64,000 nucleotides of DNA from Ferruginibacter sp. HRS2-29 (GCF_024343615.1 NZ_RJUB01000002.1:62001-126000), one strand, 5' to 3'. Counted from the stretch's first letter, positions 50,753 through 59,588 are shown. Notes: generated by a model from the sequence alone, not told the origin. Program-made: numbers and translations.

Positions 50753-52237
50753 CTACAGTTCCAGCAATTCTTTCGAACGCTGTCTTTGACCCGCAGCCAA
50801 GGCGTCGTTTTCTATCAATGATTGTCCGTAAGACGGGATGAGATTTTTAAGTGTCGACTGCCATTTTTCACTTTGCATATTTTCTGCAAAGCAGTTTTTC
50901 AATACATCGAGCATGATAGAAACGGCTGTGGAAGCCCCCGGCGAAGCGCCCAGTAGCGCAGCCAACGTACCATCGGCAGCATTGACCAGTTCGGTCCCGA
51001 ATTCGAGGATGCCTTTTCCATCTTTATCTTTTTTGATCACCTGTACCCGCTGCCCGGCTATGGCAAGCTCCCAATCTTTTCCATCTGCTTCAGGGTAATA
51101 TTCCTGCAATGCTTCCAGCCTGTCCTTATCGCTTTGCGTAACTTGCTGAACAAGATATTTTGTCAGGGGTAAATTATGCCAGCCGGCGGATAACATCGGG
51201 AAGATATTATCTATTTCAATCGACAGAGGCAGGTCGAAATACGAACCGTTCTTCAAAAATTTTGTGGAGAAACCTGCAAATGGCCCAAAAAGTAATTCTT
51301 TTTTTCCATCAATCACACGGGTATCCAGGTGTGGTACACTCATGGGAGGTGCGCCTACACTGGCTTTGCCGTACACTTTTGCTTCATGCTGAGCTATAAC
51401 CGCTTCGTTGGTGCACCGCAGCCATTGCCCACTTATAGGGAATCCGCCATATCCCCTGGCTTCTTCGATATCCGATCTTTCAAGCAATGGTAAAGTGCCG
51501 CCGCCAGCGCCGATGAAAACGAAGTCGGCCAACAGCTTTCTTTTTTCTTCCATTAAAAAATCTTCCACCGTCACCTTCCATTTGCCGTCTTTTTGTTTTT
51601 CCAGGTCTTTTACTTCGTGGCGGGTATAGATGTTTACGCCTTCCTGGTGATCAAGGTATTTGAGCATGGCTTCTGTAAGCGCCCCGAAGTTGATATCCGT
51701 ACCGATCTCCATTCTTGTGGCAGCATGCTGCTCAGCCGCATCGCGGCCTTGCATCACCAGTGGCATCCATTGCGCCAGCAGGGTATTGTCTTCGGAATAT
51801 TTCATTTCCCGGAACAACGTATATCTTGTCAGGGTTTCATGGCGCTTTTTAAGGTAAGCAGTATTTTCTTTTCCCCAAACAAAACTCATGTGGGGTACAG
51901 TGTGGATGAAAGATGCGGGATCCGATAATTTGTTTTGCTGCACAAGGCTGCTCCAGAATTGTTTGGACACTTCAAACGAGGAAGCGATTTTCAATGCTTT
52001 GCTGATATCGATGCTGCCATCTTCTTTTTCGGGGGTATAATTGAGTTCGCAAAAAGCGGAATGACCGGTACCGGCATTGTTCCAGCCATCGGAACTTTCG
52101 GCGGCTACCGCCGGCAGCCGCTCGTAAATATCTATGGTGATGCCCGGCTCCAGTTCTTTGAGAAAAATGGCCAGAGTGGCGCTCATGATGCCGGCGCCGA
52201 TAAGAACGGCATGTTGGTGTTCGTTTTGTAAGTTCAT
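50753..52237 (-). CDS. mqo: Malate:quinone oxidoreductase
   Basis: 494 residues, normal length. N-terminal FAD-binding GAGIMSATLAIFLKELEPG, then GWNNAGTGHSAFCELNYTP, a highly conserved Mqo block, and FVFIGAGGGTLPLLE; C-terminal substrate region with LLGASPGASTAVSIMLDVL. Peripheral on the cytosolic face; oxidises malate to oxaloacetate and feeds (mena)quinol to the chain, which here would be re-oxidised by complex III. Single gene, its stop one base from that of the LVIVD gene. Confidence 0.96.
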   Translation of the reverse strand: MNLQNEHQHAVLIGAGIMSATLAIFLKELEPGITIDIYERLPAVAAESSDGWNNAGTGHSAFCELNYTPEKEDGSIDISKALKIASSFEVSKQFWSSLVQQNKLSDPASFIHTVPHMSFVWGKENTAYLKKRHETLTRYTLFREMKYSEDNTLLAQWMPLVMQGRDAAEQHAATRMEIGTDINFGALTEAMLKYLDHQEGVNIYTRHEVKDLEKQKDGKWKVTVEDFLMEEKRKLLADFVFIGAGGGTLPLLERSDIEEARGYGGFPISGQWLRCTNEAVIAQHEAKVYGKASVGAPPMSVPHLDTRVIDGKKELLFGPFAGFSTKFLKNGSYFDLPLSIEIDNIFPMLSAGWHNLPLTKYLVQQVTQSDKDRLEALQEYYPEADGKDWELAIAGQRVQVIKKDKDGKGILEFGTELVNAADGTLAALLGASPGASTAVSIMLDVLKNCFAENMQSEKWQSTLKNLIPSYGQSLIENDALAAGQRQRSKELLEL

Positions 52238-52255
52238 GTTTGTAATATTTATTCC

Positions 52256-52285
52256 GGTTGACTACTCCATTGAGTTGTCAACTCA
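52256..52285. repeat. TGAGTTGTCAACTCA palindrome with flank
   Basis: Perfect 15-bp palindrome 52271-52285 preceded by GGTTGACTACTCC. The stop codon of the glycosyltransferase lies in it. A near-identical element is at 56585-56632. Confidence 0.8.
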
Positions 52286-53461
52286 TTTTACCTTCCGTTG
52301 CTTCCATTCGTAACTCCCGAATTTGCCCAGCCAACCCGCAATCACTGTATATAATATATGAAACGGCTGCGCCAGCGGAAACCACCACAGTAATTTTGCC
52401 CGGTCAAAAAACATTGCCACCGGAAAAAGGAAACGCATTTCTATCCATGTTTTCACCACCAGCATCAATACCCACCATTCTGCCAGGGAGAAAATAATGG
52501 TGATACCCGAAAGCTGAAAAGTAAAACGCGGATTGAACCAGGCCAATCCAAACGGAATGGCCAGCAGCAGGAAATTGAAAAGATAGACGATCAGCAGGAC
52601 CGCAAATATTCTTTTGTCATCATATTTATCGGCTTTACTCGCCCATCGTATCCGCTGATTGAAAAAATCACGAAGCGTATCCATCGGGGCAGTTTCTACC
52701 ACTACATCCGGGGATTTCAAAAAGTGAATATCATCAGGGTAACGAACGGCGATCTTATGCATGAGCAGCATATCATCGCCGCTGGCGATCCCATCGATTC
52801 CTTTGAAGCCCTCTACCGCAAAAAATGCTTCTTTACTGTAAGCGAGGTTGGCCCCGTTGCACATACTGTGCACACCCTGCTCCACCGAGGCACCGGTAAT
52901 TCCCTGGAGCACCATGAAGTCCAGTAACTGAAAAATCCCCAGCAAAGACCGTCTCCTGCTGAAAGTGACAGGCATGGCGATAAATTTGGCATTTTCCTCG
53001 TTAAAAAAACTAACGATTGTTTGTAACCATAACGGAGGAACGATGCAATCGGCATCGGTAGTTATGATAAGCTCACCACTACTTTTTGCTATAGCCACTT
53101 CAATGGCTTTTTTCTTGTAAGAATTGATATTTTGGTGGGTAAATGAGCTTAAATCGATCAATTCTACCTGTTTATGGGCAAATTTTAGCACAATCGAGGC
53201 TGTTTCATCTTCTGAATGATCATCCACCACGATCACCTGCAATTGCTCCGCAGGAAAATCCTGTGCCGTAATGGATTCGAGGCATCGGCCAATATTTTTT
53301 TCCTCGTTACGGGCGGGAATGATCACCGTGACTTTTGTTGAAAATTTTTCTTTGGAAATGACGTAATCACTTATGGAATTCCAGGCACTACGATAGTATA
53401 ATATCAGGAAGATATAAATCAACAGGAAAGCCAGTGATACAAATAAAACGATATATGCCAT
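52283..53461 (-). CDS. Membrane glycosyltransferase family 2
   Basis: 392 residues. TM1 at ~3-25, then GT-A domain: KVTVIIPARNEEKNIGRCL, VVDDHSEDE (first Asp), TTDADCIV (DxD), and the acceptor region QRIRWASKADKY (QxxRW motif of processive GT2 enzymes). Three to four C-terminal helices (~280-375). Likely makes or modifies a polysaccharide or lipid-linked sugar on the inner membrane. The TGA stop belongs to a TGAGTTG palindrome. Confidence 0.92.
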   Translation of the reverse strand: MAYIVLFVSLAFLLIYIFLILYYRSAWNSISDYVISKEKFSTKVTVIIPARNEEKNIGRCLESITAQDFPAEQLQVIVVDDHSEDETASIVLKFAHKQVELIDLSSFTHQNINSYKKKAIEVAIAKSSGELIITTDADCIVPPLWLQTIVSFFNEENAKFIAMPVTFSRRRSLLGIFQLLDFMVLQGITGASVEQGVHSMCNGANLAYSKEAFFAVEGFKGIDGIASGDDMLLMHKIAVRYPDDIHFLKSPDVVVETAPMDTLRDFFNQRIRWASKADKYDDKRIFAVLLIVYLFNFLLLAIPFGLAWFNPRFTFQLSGITIIFSLAEWWVLMLVVKTWIEMRFLFPVAMFFDRAKLLWWFPLAQPFHILYTVIAGWLGKFGSYEWKQRKVK

Positions 53462-53535
53462 AAGATTTTTGCCTGGCCCAAAGCGCTGCTACCGGGCAAA
53501 AATAAAATTTTGAAATTTAAAATGAATGATTATCT

Positions 53536-53558
53536 TAGTGGTTGCATAAACAACTATA
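53536..53558 (+). promoter_or_regulatory. Candidate MarR operator
   Basis: TAGTGGTTG-CATAAA-CAACTATA pseudo-palindrome immediately before the preferred MarR start, fitting autorepression. Confidence 0.5.
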
Positions 53559-53998
53559 TGTCAAACAACCAATTTAAACGGGGCGAACTTTATAGCTTTA
53601 TCACCGGGAAGGCCAGTACGGCGATTGCGAGAAGGCTGCAAAAGAATTTCAGGGAGAACGGGATTGACATCACGATCGAGCAATGGAGTATCTTATATCA
53701 TTTGTGGAAAGAAGACGGCATCAGCCAGCAGCAATTATGTGAGGCATCTTTCAGGGACAAACCGAGCATCACCCGCCTGGTGGATAATCTTGAAAAGATC
53801 AACCTGGTGAAAAGGGTGCCCAGCACCGACGATCGCCGCATCAACATGATCTACCTGACACAGGAAGCAAAAGACCTGCAGGATAAGCTCATGGAACTCG
53901 CTAACCAGACGTTGAATGAAGCATTGGTAGGCGTTACGAACGGGCAGATAGAAATTGCGAAGGAAGTACTGCAGACAGTTTATGAAAATCTCAAATAG
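53558..53998 (+). CDS. MarR family transcriptional regulator
   Basis: 146 residues from ATG 53558 (MSNNQFKRGELYSF); an upstream ATG at 53522 and TTG at 53510 are possible but would place the operator inside the gene. Winged HTH: ITIEQWSILYHLWKEDGISQQQLCEASFRDKPSITRLVDNLEKINLVKRVPSTDDRRINMIYLT, with the DDRR wing. The acyl-CoA dehydrogenase gene follows on the same strand after 115 bp and is a candidate target (inference). Confidence 0.92.
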   Translation: MSNNQFKRGELYSFITGKASTAIARRLQKNFRENGIDITIEQWSILYHLWKEDGISQQQLCEASFRDKPSITRLVDNLEKINLVKRVPSTDDRRINMIYLTQEAKDLQDKLMELANQTLNEALVGVTNGQIEIAKEVLQTVYENLK

Positions 53999-54113
53999 AA
54001 CCCCCTCCGCTCCCTCAAGGGGGAACTGAACTTAGCGGAGATCGAAAGAAAGAATAAATTTTAAATAATAACGCTCTGGCTCCCCTTTAGGGGCTGGGGG
54101 TAAAATTAAATCA

Positions 54114-55907
54114 ATGAGCACAACAACATCCACAACAGCCAATTTGCTGAAAGGCGGTGAATGGCTGATCAAAGAAAGCAGCGCATTTGACACCTACACG
54201 CCCGAAGATTTTAACGAGGAGCAGAAGATGGTAAAAGAAATGTGCCTTCAGTTTCTCAACTCCGAAGTATTGCCGGTGATAGACCGGATCGACAAGATGG
54301 AAGAAGGGCTCATGCCTTCGCTGATGGTGAAAGCCGGCGAGCAGGGTTTATTGGGCGCCTCCATTCCTGAAGAACTGAATGGCCTGGGAAAAGATTTCAT
54401 TACCTCAACCCTGGTGAATGAAGGGCTTGGAGGGGGTTACTCATTTAGTGTAGCCGTAGCGGCACATACCGGTATCGGTACATTGCCGATCCTTTATTTT
54501 GGAACAGAAGAACAAAAACAAAAATATATTCCCAAGCTGGCAACCGGCGAATGGAAAGGCGCTTACGGACTTACCGAGCCTAATAGCGGCAGTGATGCAT
54601 TGGGTGCAAAAAGTACAGCAGTGCTGAGTGAAGATGGAAAACATTATATCCTCAACGGACAAAAATGCTGGATCACCAATGGCGGTTTTGCGGATGTATA
54701 CACGGTGTTTGCAAAAGTGGATGGTGATAAATTTACCGGCTTTATCGTGGAGCGTGGTTTTGAAGGATTTACACAAGGTCCGGAAGAACACAAGATGGGC
54801 ATCAAAGGTTCATCAACTGTTCAGCTCTATTTCCAGGATTGTAAAGTACCGGTAGAAAACCTGCTGGGCGAAGTGGGCAAGGGGCATATCATTGCTTTCA
54901 ACATCCTCAACATCGGAAGGCTGAAGCTTTGCGCAGCAGCGTTGGGCGGCGCGAAGATGGCGTTGACCACTACGGTTGAATACGCCAATACCCGCGAACA
55001 ATTTAAAACTGCGATCGCCAATTTTGGCGCTATCAAACATAAACTCGCCGAAGGGGCTATCCGCATCTGGGTGGGCGAAAGCGCCTTATACCGTACCAGT
55101 AAATGGATCGACGATAAGGAAGTAGAATTACAGGCGGCGGGCAAACCTTTCAACGAAGCATTGCTTGGAGCGGCAGAAGAATTTGCGATCGAATGTGCGA
55201 TCCTGAAAGTGGATGGTAGTGAAGTGCTGGATTTTATTGTAGATGAAGGGGTGCAGATACATGGCGGTAACGGGTTCAGTGATGAATATATGATCAGCCG
55301 TGCTTACCGCGACAGCCGCATCAACCGTATCTACGAAGGAACAAACGAGATCAATCGCCTGCTTACGGTAGACATGATGCTGAAACGTGCCATGAAAGGC
55401 AAGCTGGACCTGATGGGGCCTGCGATGAAAGTGTCTAAAGAGCTGATGAGCATCCCGGATTTTGGTAGTGAAGATGAAGGCGCATTTGCTGCTGAATTGA
55501 AAACGATCGTGAACATGAAAAAGGCGATCCTGATGACTGCCGGTGCTGCCGTTCAAAAACTGATGATGAGCCTTAGCAACGAACAGGAAATACTGATGAA
55601 CATAGCTGATATGGCCATACAGGTTTTTCATGCAGAGAGCGCTTTGCTTCGGGTGATGAAACTGGCGTATAAAGGAGAAGAAGCGGTATCCATCCAGATC
55701 GATATCATGCGCTGCTATCTCAATGATGCAGTGGATAAAGTAAACAAAGCCGGTAAAGAAGCCATCAACGCATTTGCCGACGGCGACGAACAACGAATGA
55801 TGTTGCTTGGCCTGAAACGCTTTACCAAAGCCGCTCCGTTCAATAGTAAAGATGCGAGGAGAAGGATCGCGGATAAGCTGATTGCGGAAAATAAATATTT
55901 TCTGTGA
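54114..55907 (+). CDS. Acyl-CoA dehydrogenase family protein
   Basis: 597 residues, longer than the usual 380 because of a C-terminal extension. Core ~30-430: YGLTEPNSGSDALGAKSTAV (FAD/substrate motif), QKCWITNGGFADVYTVFAKV, FGAIKHKLAEGAIR, and QIHGGNGFSDEYMISRAYRDSRINRIYEGTNEINRL, containing the end of the catalytic region; the ACAD base is expected near the latter motif. The extension ~435-597 is helical, as in the long VLCAD-like/ACAD9-like forms. Likely beta-oxidation, FAD-dependent. The TGA stop abuts a heptamer array. Confidence 0.94.
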   Translation: MSTTTSTTANLLKGGEWLIKESSAFDTYTPEDFNEEQKMVKEMCLQFLNSEVLPVIDRIDKMEEGLMPSLMVKAGEQGLLGASIPEELNGLGKDFITSTLVNEGLGGGYSFSVAVAAHTGIGTLPILYFGTEEQKQKYIPKLATGEWKGAYGLTEPNSGSDALGAKSTAVLSEDGKHYILNGQKCWITNGGFADVYTVFAKVDGDKFTGFIVERGFEGFTQGPEEHKMGIKGSSTVQLYFQDCKVPVENLLGEVGKGHIIAFNILNIGRLKLCAAALGGAKMALTTTVEYANTREQFKTAIANFGAIKHKLAEGAIRIWVGESALYRTSKWIDDKEVELQAAGKPFNEALLGAAEEFAIECAILKVDGSEVLDFIVDEGVQIHGGNGFSDEYMISRAYRDSRINRIYEGTNEINRLLTVDMMLKRAMKGKLDLMGPAMKVSKELMSIPDFGSEDEGAFAAELKTIVNMKKAILMTAGAAVQKLMMSLSNEQEILMNIADMAIQVFHAESALLRVMKLAYKGEEAVSIQIDIMRCYLNDAVDKVNKAGKEAINAFADGDEQRMMLLGLKRFTKAAPFNSKDARRRIADKLIAENKYFL

Positions 55908-56053
55908 TGGTGAATAGTGAATAGTCAATGGTAAAACCTTCGAAGGTTACACAAATTATTTAATGTCGTCCATTTCGAAATTTTGTATAATAAGAAACTT
56001 TGATAAACGTATAAACTTCAAAGGTTTGACTATTGACTATTCACTATTGACTT
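55908..56053. repeat. Inverted pair of TAGTCAA-type heptamer arrays
   Basis: Left 55908-55935 (TGGTGAA, TAGTGAA, TAGTCAA, TGGTAAA) plus ACCTTCGAAGG; right 56026-56053 inverted, four units, preceded by ACTTCAAAGG. The right arm encodes the last six codons and the stop of the convergent DUF4440-like gene. Confidence 0.92.
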
Positions 56054-56488
56054 TTCGTGTTCTTCATAAAAAGTAAAATGCGAAACCATTTCCCAAGCCT
56101 CTTTCCGCATCGCATATACCCGTACGTACTTCAAAAAATAATTATCGGTTCTGGCTGCTGATTTTTTCTGTACCGAAAGTCTTCCCCGCAGGATGGCGAC
56201 GCCGGGATGTAACTCTACCTTTACCGAATCATGCTCACGCGTAGTGAAACCGCCTTTGGCCACCGACTTCAGCCACGAAGCCTTGTTGTCAATATTTCCT
56301 GAGCCATGGCTGAAAACAAAGTCATCGGCATAAAGCGTTTTCAATAAGCTGGTATCTTTTTGTACCACAAAATTATCTATTTGCTGATTTAGCTGAAGCA
56401 GTTTTGTGCTGTCTGAAGATTGCGCTTGCAACGAAAATGATAGCAGCAAACAAATAGAAAATATCGAAAGGATGTTGATTGTCTTCAT
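56030..56488 (-). CDS. Exported DUF4440/NTF2-like protein
   Basis: 152 residues. Signal peptide (ILSIFSICLLLSFSLQAQ). DUF4440 pattern: NQQIDNFVVQKDTSLLKTLYADDFVFSHGSGNIDNKASWLK, then REHDSVKVELHPGVAILRGRLSVQKK and KYVRVYAMRKEAWEMVSHFTFY. The C-terminal SIVNSQ plus stop comes from a heptamer array. Function unknown; possibly a small-molecule binding or dehydratase-like domain. Single gene. Confidence 0.85.
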   Translation of the reverse strand: MKTINILSIFSICLLLSFSLQAQSSDSTKLLQLNQQIDNFVVQKDTSLLKTLYADDFVFSHGSGNIDNKASWLKSVAKGGFTTREHDSVKVELHPGVAILRGRLSVQKKSAARTDNYFLKYVRVYAMRKEAWEMVSHFTFYEEHEKSIVNSQ

Positions 56489-56584
56489 GTAATAAAAATA
56501 CTCAATTGGCTAATGGCATAGGGATTTTTCTACGAGAACGTTACCGATGGAAAATGTTAACCAGTTCGCAGTCCCTTAACTTCG

Positions 56585-56632
56585 GGTTGACTACTGCTAT
56601 GAGTTGACAACTCACTGGAGTGGTCAACTCAT
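56585..56632. repeat. TGAGTTGACAACTCA palindrome with flank
   Basis: GGTTGACTACTGC then the palindrome at 56600-56614, then CTGGAGTGGTCAACTCA. It shares the same layout as 52256-52285. It sits ~60-100 bp upstream of the GH5 gene and might be an operator. Confidence 0.65.
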
Positions 56633-56687
56633 ATAAAATTGATAAGGTTGAAAAATTTGTACTAATTTGATCGTTCATAAAAATGCC

Positions 56688-57971
56688 ATGGCCCGTAAGT
56701 TTTTCCTCATCCTTTTTTTACCGACTGTTGTTTTTTCTGCGCAGGCACAACAATCTTCTTTCGTAAAAGCACACGACGGGAAATTCACTATTGAAGGAAA
56801 ACCTTATCGTTTCATTGGCGCCAATTATTGGTTTGCCGGTATATTGGGCACTACGGAAGCTGGTAAAGCACGCATTGTTAAAGAACTGGATTTTTTGATT
56901 GCCCATGGTGTTGACAACCTGAGGGTGATGGCCGTTGCCGAAGGCTCCGGGTTGATCAGTGGAGTGGAGCGGGTTCAACCCGCCTTTCAGCAGGAGAAAG
57001 GTAAATATGATACCACGCTGCTGAAAGCCCTGGATTTTTTGCTGGCGGAAATGAGTCGGCGCCATATGAAAGCGGTACTATATCTTTCCAACAACTGGGA
57101 ATGGAGTGGTGGTTTTTTGCAGTACCTCAACTGGAACGGATTGCTGCCCGACAGCGTTATGCGGCGCAAGCTTACCTGGGATGAGCAAAGGGATTATACG
57201 AGCAAATTTTACGGATGTAAACCTTGCATAGAGCAGCAAAAAAAAGTGCTGCAAATGATCGTGCAGCGTACCAACAGTATCACCGGACAAAAATATGCCG
57301 ACGACCCCTCTATCATGAGCTGGGAACTGGCCAATGAGCCAAGGCCGATGCGCCCCGGGGCATACAGGGAATATCAACATTGGATATTTTCCACGTCTGA
57401 ACTGATCAAAACACTGGATAAAAATCACCTGGTCACTACAGGCATGGAAGGTGATATTGGGACGGAAGGCATGGCGAATTTCATTGCACTCCACGACAGT
57501 AAATATATCGACTATGCCACCATACATATCTGGCCAAAAAACTGGGGCTGGTTCAGCGATACAAGTATTACCAAAAGCCGGGATACCATTTACAAAAATA
57601 GCCGCAACTTCATTGATCGCCATGAAGCAGTGATGCGTAAAATAAAAAAACCGATGGTGATAGAAGAGTTTGGGTTGCCCCGTGATCAGCATTCGTTTTT
57701 GCTTACATCCACCACCAACAGCCGCGATCAATATTATGCTTTCATATTTGACCAGTTGCTGGAAAACATAAAAAAGGGAGGGGTTATACAGGGAGCCAAC
57801 TTCTGGGCACTTGGTGGTGCGGGCCGTCCGTCGTACAAACAACCGCTCTGGCAAAAAGGCGAAGACCTGCTTGGAGACCCACCGATGGAAGAACAGGGAT
57901 TGAATGCAGTTTTTGATACCGATGAAAGTACGTGGAAGTTAATTGCCGATTATATCAAAAAAATAAAATAG
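56688..57971 (+). CDS. Glycoside hydrolase family 5, mannanase-like
   Basis: 427 residues from ATG 56688; an upstream in-frame TTG is not used. Signal peptide (FFLILFLPTVVFSAQAQ). A (beta/alpha)8 barrel: RFIGANYWFAG, DNLRVMAVAEGSG, acid/base E217 in MSWELANEPRPM, HIWPKNWGWF, nucleophile E327 in KPMVIEEFGLPRD. These fit GH5 endo-beta-1,4-mannanases (GH5_7-like). Secreted or periplasmic, hydrolysing plant or fungal beta-mannan. The SGNH esterase gene follows after 33 bp: perhaps a small deacylation/degradation operon. Confidence 0.9.
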   Translation: MARKFFLILFLPTVVFSAQAQQSSFVKAHDGKFTIEGKPYRFIGANYWFAGILGTTEAGKARIVKELDFLIAHGVDNLRVMAVAEGSGLISGVERVQPAFQQEKGKYDTTLLKALDFLLAEMSRRHMKAVLYLSNNWEWSGGFLQYLNWNGLLPDSVMRRKLTWDEQRDYTSKFYGCKPCIEQQKKVLQMIVQRTNSITGQKYADDPSIMSWELANEPRPMRPGAYREYQHWIFSTSELIKTLDKNHLVTTGMEGDIGTEGMANFIALHDSKYIDYATIHIWPKNWGWFSDTSITKSRDTIYKNSRNFIDRHEAVMRKIKKPMVIEEFGLPRDQHSFLLTSTTNSRDQYYAFIFDQLLENIKKGGVIQGANFWALGGAGRPSYKQPLWQKGEDLLGDPPMEEQGLNAVFDTDESTWKLIADYIKKIK

Positions 57972-58004
57972 TAACCGCATTTACACGAATGTAAAACTTT
58001 GCAT

Positions 58005-58673
58005 ATGAAAATTATCCTCACCATTTCTGTTGTTACATTTATGATCGCAACACTTGCTATGACCCATGCAAAAAAGAATAAAGTGATTTTCTTTGGTGAT
58101 TCCATCACACAGATGGGGATTGACAAAGGAGGTTATATCGATCGCCTGAAAAACGACCTGCAGAAAAAAGGGTTGCAGGATAAATTCGAGCTGCTGGGCG
58201 CGGGCATTGGCGGCAACAAGATATATGACCTTTATCTCCGTATGCCCGAAGATGTGCTGGATAAAAAGCCAAACACAGTAGTGATCTGGGAAGGTGTGAA
58301 TGATGTATGGCATAAATCCTGGGGCACAGGAACCGATCTTGATAAGTACGAAAAATTTTATGTTGCAATCATAAAAAAATTACAGGCGCAAAAGATCCAG
58401 GTGATCGTTACAACCCCGGCCGTTATTGGTGAAAAGCATGATGGCACCAATACACAGGATAAAGACCTGGATGCTTACAGCGATGTAATAAGAAAATTAT
58501 CAAAAGAATATAATTGCAAGCTGGTAGACCTCCGCAGGATCTTTATGCAATATGAAAAAGAACACAATCCCGAAAATAAAGAATCGGGAATATTGACTAC
58601 CGATAAGGTCCACCTGAACGAAGTGGGCAATCAACTCGTTGCGGATGAAATGCTGAGCGCTTTGATCAATTAA
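58005..58673 (+). CDS. SGNH/GDSL hydrolase
   Basis: 222 residues from ATG 58005. Signal peptide or anchor (IILTISVVTFMIATLAMTHA). Block I FFGDSITQMG (catalytic Ser), block II GAGIGGNK, block III WEGVNDVW, block V TDKVHLNEVGNQLVADEM (Asp...His). Likely carbohydrate esterase or lipase. Cotranscribed with the GH5 gene, so possibly deacetylates the same glycan. The TAA stop is inside an AATTAAG array. Confidence 0.92.
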   Translation: MKIILTISVVTFMIATLAMTHAKKNKVIFFGDSITQMGIDKGGYIDRLKNDLQKKGLQDKFELLGAGIGGNKIYDLYLRMPEDVLDKKPNTVVIWEGVNDVWHKSWGTGTDLDKYEKFYVAIIKKLQAQKIQVIVTTPAVIGEKHDGTNTQDKDLDAYSDVIRKLSKEYNCKLVDLRRIFMQYEKEHNPENKESGILTTDKVHLNEVGNQLVADEMLSALIN

Positions 58674-58768
58674 GAATTAAAAATTAAGAATGACACTTCG
58701 CATAGGAAGAACTTCCTTTCTCTGCACAAACCCTCCTATTTTCACTATTGACCATTCTCTATTGACTA
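58668..58768. repeat. AATTAAG array and TAGTCAA-type array
   Basis: AATTAAG, AATTAAA, AATTAAG, AATGACA at 58668-58695 (contains the SGNH stop), then TTCACTA, TTGACCA, TTCTCTA, TTGACTA at 58741-58768 (inverted orientation). Confidence 0.88.
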
Positions 58769-58829
58769 TTGTTGCCAAATTGTTAACGCCCACCCCGTTT
58801 TTTTCCTTGGGCATAGGTTTTCCCGTTCG

Positions 58830-58858
58830 CTGAAACCCTTTACTGTAAAGGGTTTCAG
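58830..58858. terminator. Candidate terminator, 14-bp stem
   Basis: CTGAAACCCTTTAC (58830-58843) and GTAAAGGGTTTCAG (58845-58858) nearly perfect dyad. No long T-run follows, so terminator activity is uncertain; it lies between the SGNH gene and the next promoter. Confidence 0.5.
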
Positions 58859-58904
58859 AAATTATACACAAGTTTTGCCATAATAAATCCTTTTAAAACT
58901 TGTG

Positions 58905-58935
58905 TTGCAAGCCGAAAAAAGGCGACGTACTTTTG
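58905..58935 (+). promoter_or_regulatory. Promoter with long leader
   Basis: TTG 58905-58907, 20-bp spacer, TACTTTTG 58928-58935, an excellent match. Expected start ~58942, giving a ~147-nt 5' UTR before the ATG at 59089. An 11-bp inverted repeat (ACACAAGTTTT/AAAACTTGTGT, 58866-58905) overlaps the upstream edge. Confidence 0.65.
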
Positions 58936-59088
58936 TTCTATCAAAGTAATTGAAGCTGTTCTTAGTAAAAAATTTACTACAGCATATCACTTCTACTTCT
59001 CTTCTTTTGCCTACCATCTGAGTATTTCATTCGATCGCCTCCGTTAGAAATGATAGACATATTATTAACCATGAAAATTAAAATTATT

Positions 59089-59502
59089 ATGAAAGCAACT
59101 TATTTTAAAGCAGCACGTTTTATCGCCATCGTTTTTGCAGCGGTAGCATTAGTATCAAACCCGGTATCAGCAGGCACTCCAGGCGAAGACACCGTAGAAA
59201 AACCATTGGTAGTTACTTACCTCGGCACGGTGAATGCACAGCCACTTTTCCAGGTAGACCTTAACAACGCTTCAGCAGACGACCTTACCCTGGTATTGGA
59301 AAACGAAGCAGGAGATGTATTGTACACACAGAAGATCAAAGAAACCAGCTTCACCAAAAAAATACAGCTGGATACCAACGAAACAGAGATCAACCTGAAC
59401 CTCTACGTTTATTCTGCAAAGAATAAAACAAAACAAGTCTACCAGATCAATAAGATCACAAGGGTAGTAGACGATGTGGTGGTGAACCAACGTAAGAACT
59501 AA
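59089..59502 (+). CDS. Small secreted protein, unknown
   Basis: 137 residues from ATG MKATYFKAARFIAIVF; an ATG at 59071 adds six codons. Signal peptide ends near VSNPVSAG. The mature part (~110 residues) is beta-rich (KPLVVTYLGTVNAQPLFQVDLNNASADDLTLVLENEAGDVLYTQKIKE... VYSAKNKTKQVYQINKITRVVDDVVV), resembling an Ig-like or transthyretin-like sandwich. Family not recognised. Long structured leader and consensus promoter suggest high or regulated expression. Followed by a strong terminator. Confidence 0.8.
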   Translation: MKATYFKAARFIAIVFAAVALVSNPVSAGTPGEDTVEKPLVVTYLGTVNAQPLFQVDLNNASADDLTLVLENEAGDVLYTQKIKETSFTKKIQLDTNETEINLNLYVYSAKNKTKQVYQINKITRVVDDVVVNQRKN

Positions 59503-59520
59503 TAAAGCATTTGACATAAA

Positions 59521-59567
59521 AACTAAATCGCCCTTTCAAGTCTTGAAAGGGCGATTTAGTTTTTTCA
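59521..59567 (+). terminator. Intrinsic terminator, 20-bp stem
   Basis: AACTAAATCGCCCTTTCAAG (59521-59540) pairs with 59542-59561, followed by T6. Confidence 0.92.
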
Positions 59568-59588
59568 AATTACGAATTACGAATTACG
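59568..59588. repeat. AATTACG heptamer array
   Basis: Three perfect AATTACG units immediately after the terminator. Confidence 0.85.

Larger units (their letters stand above)
58674..59088. other. 415-bp spacer: two heptamer arrays, two hairpins, promoter, long leader
   Basis: Left to right: repeats (above); CTGAAACCCTTTAC/GTAAAGGGTTTCAG hairpin 58830-58858; ACACAAGTTTT/AAAACTTGTGT at 58866-58905; promoter 58905-58935; ~145-nt leader up to the secreted protein gene. No reading frame. Confidence 0.7.
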
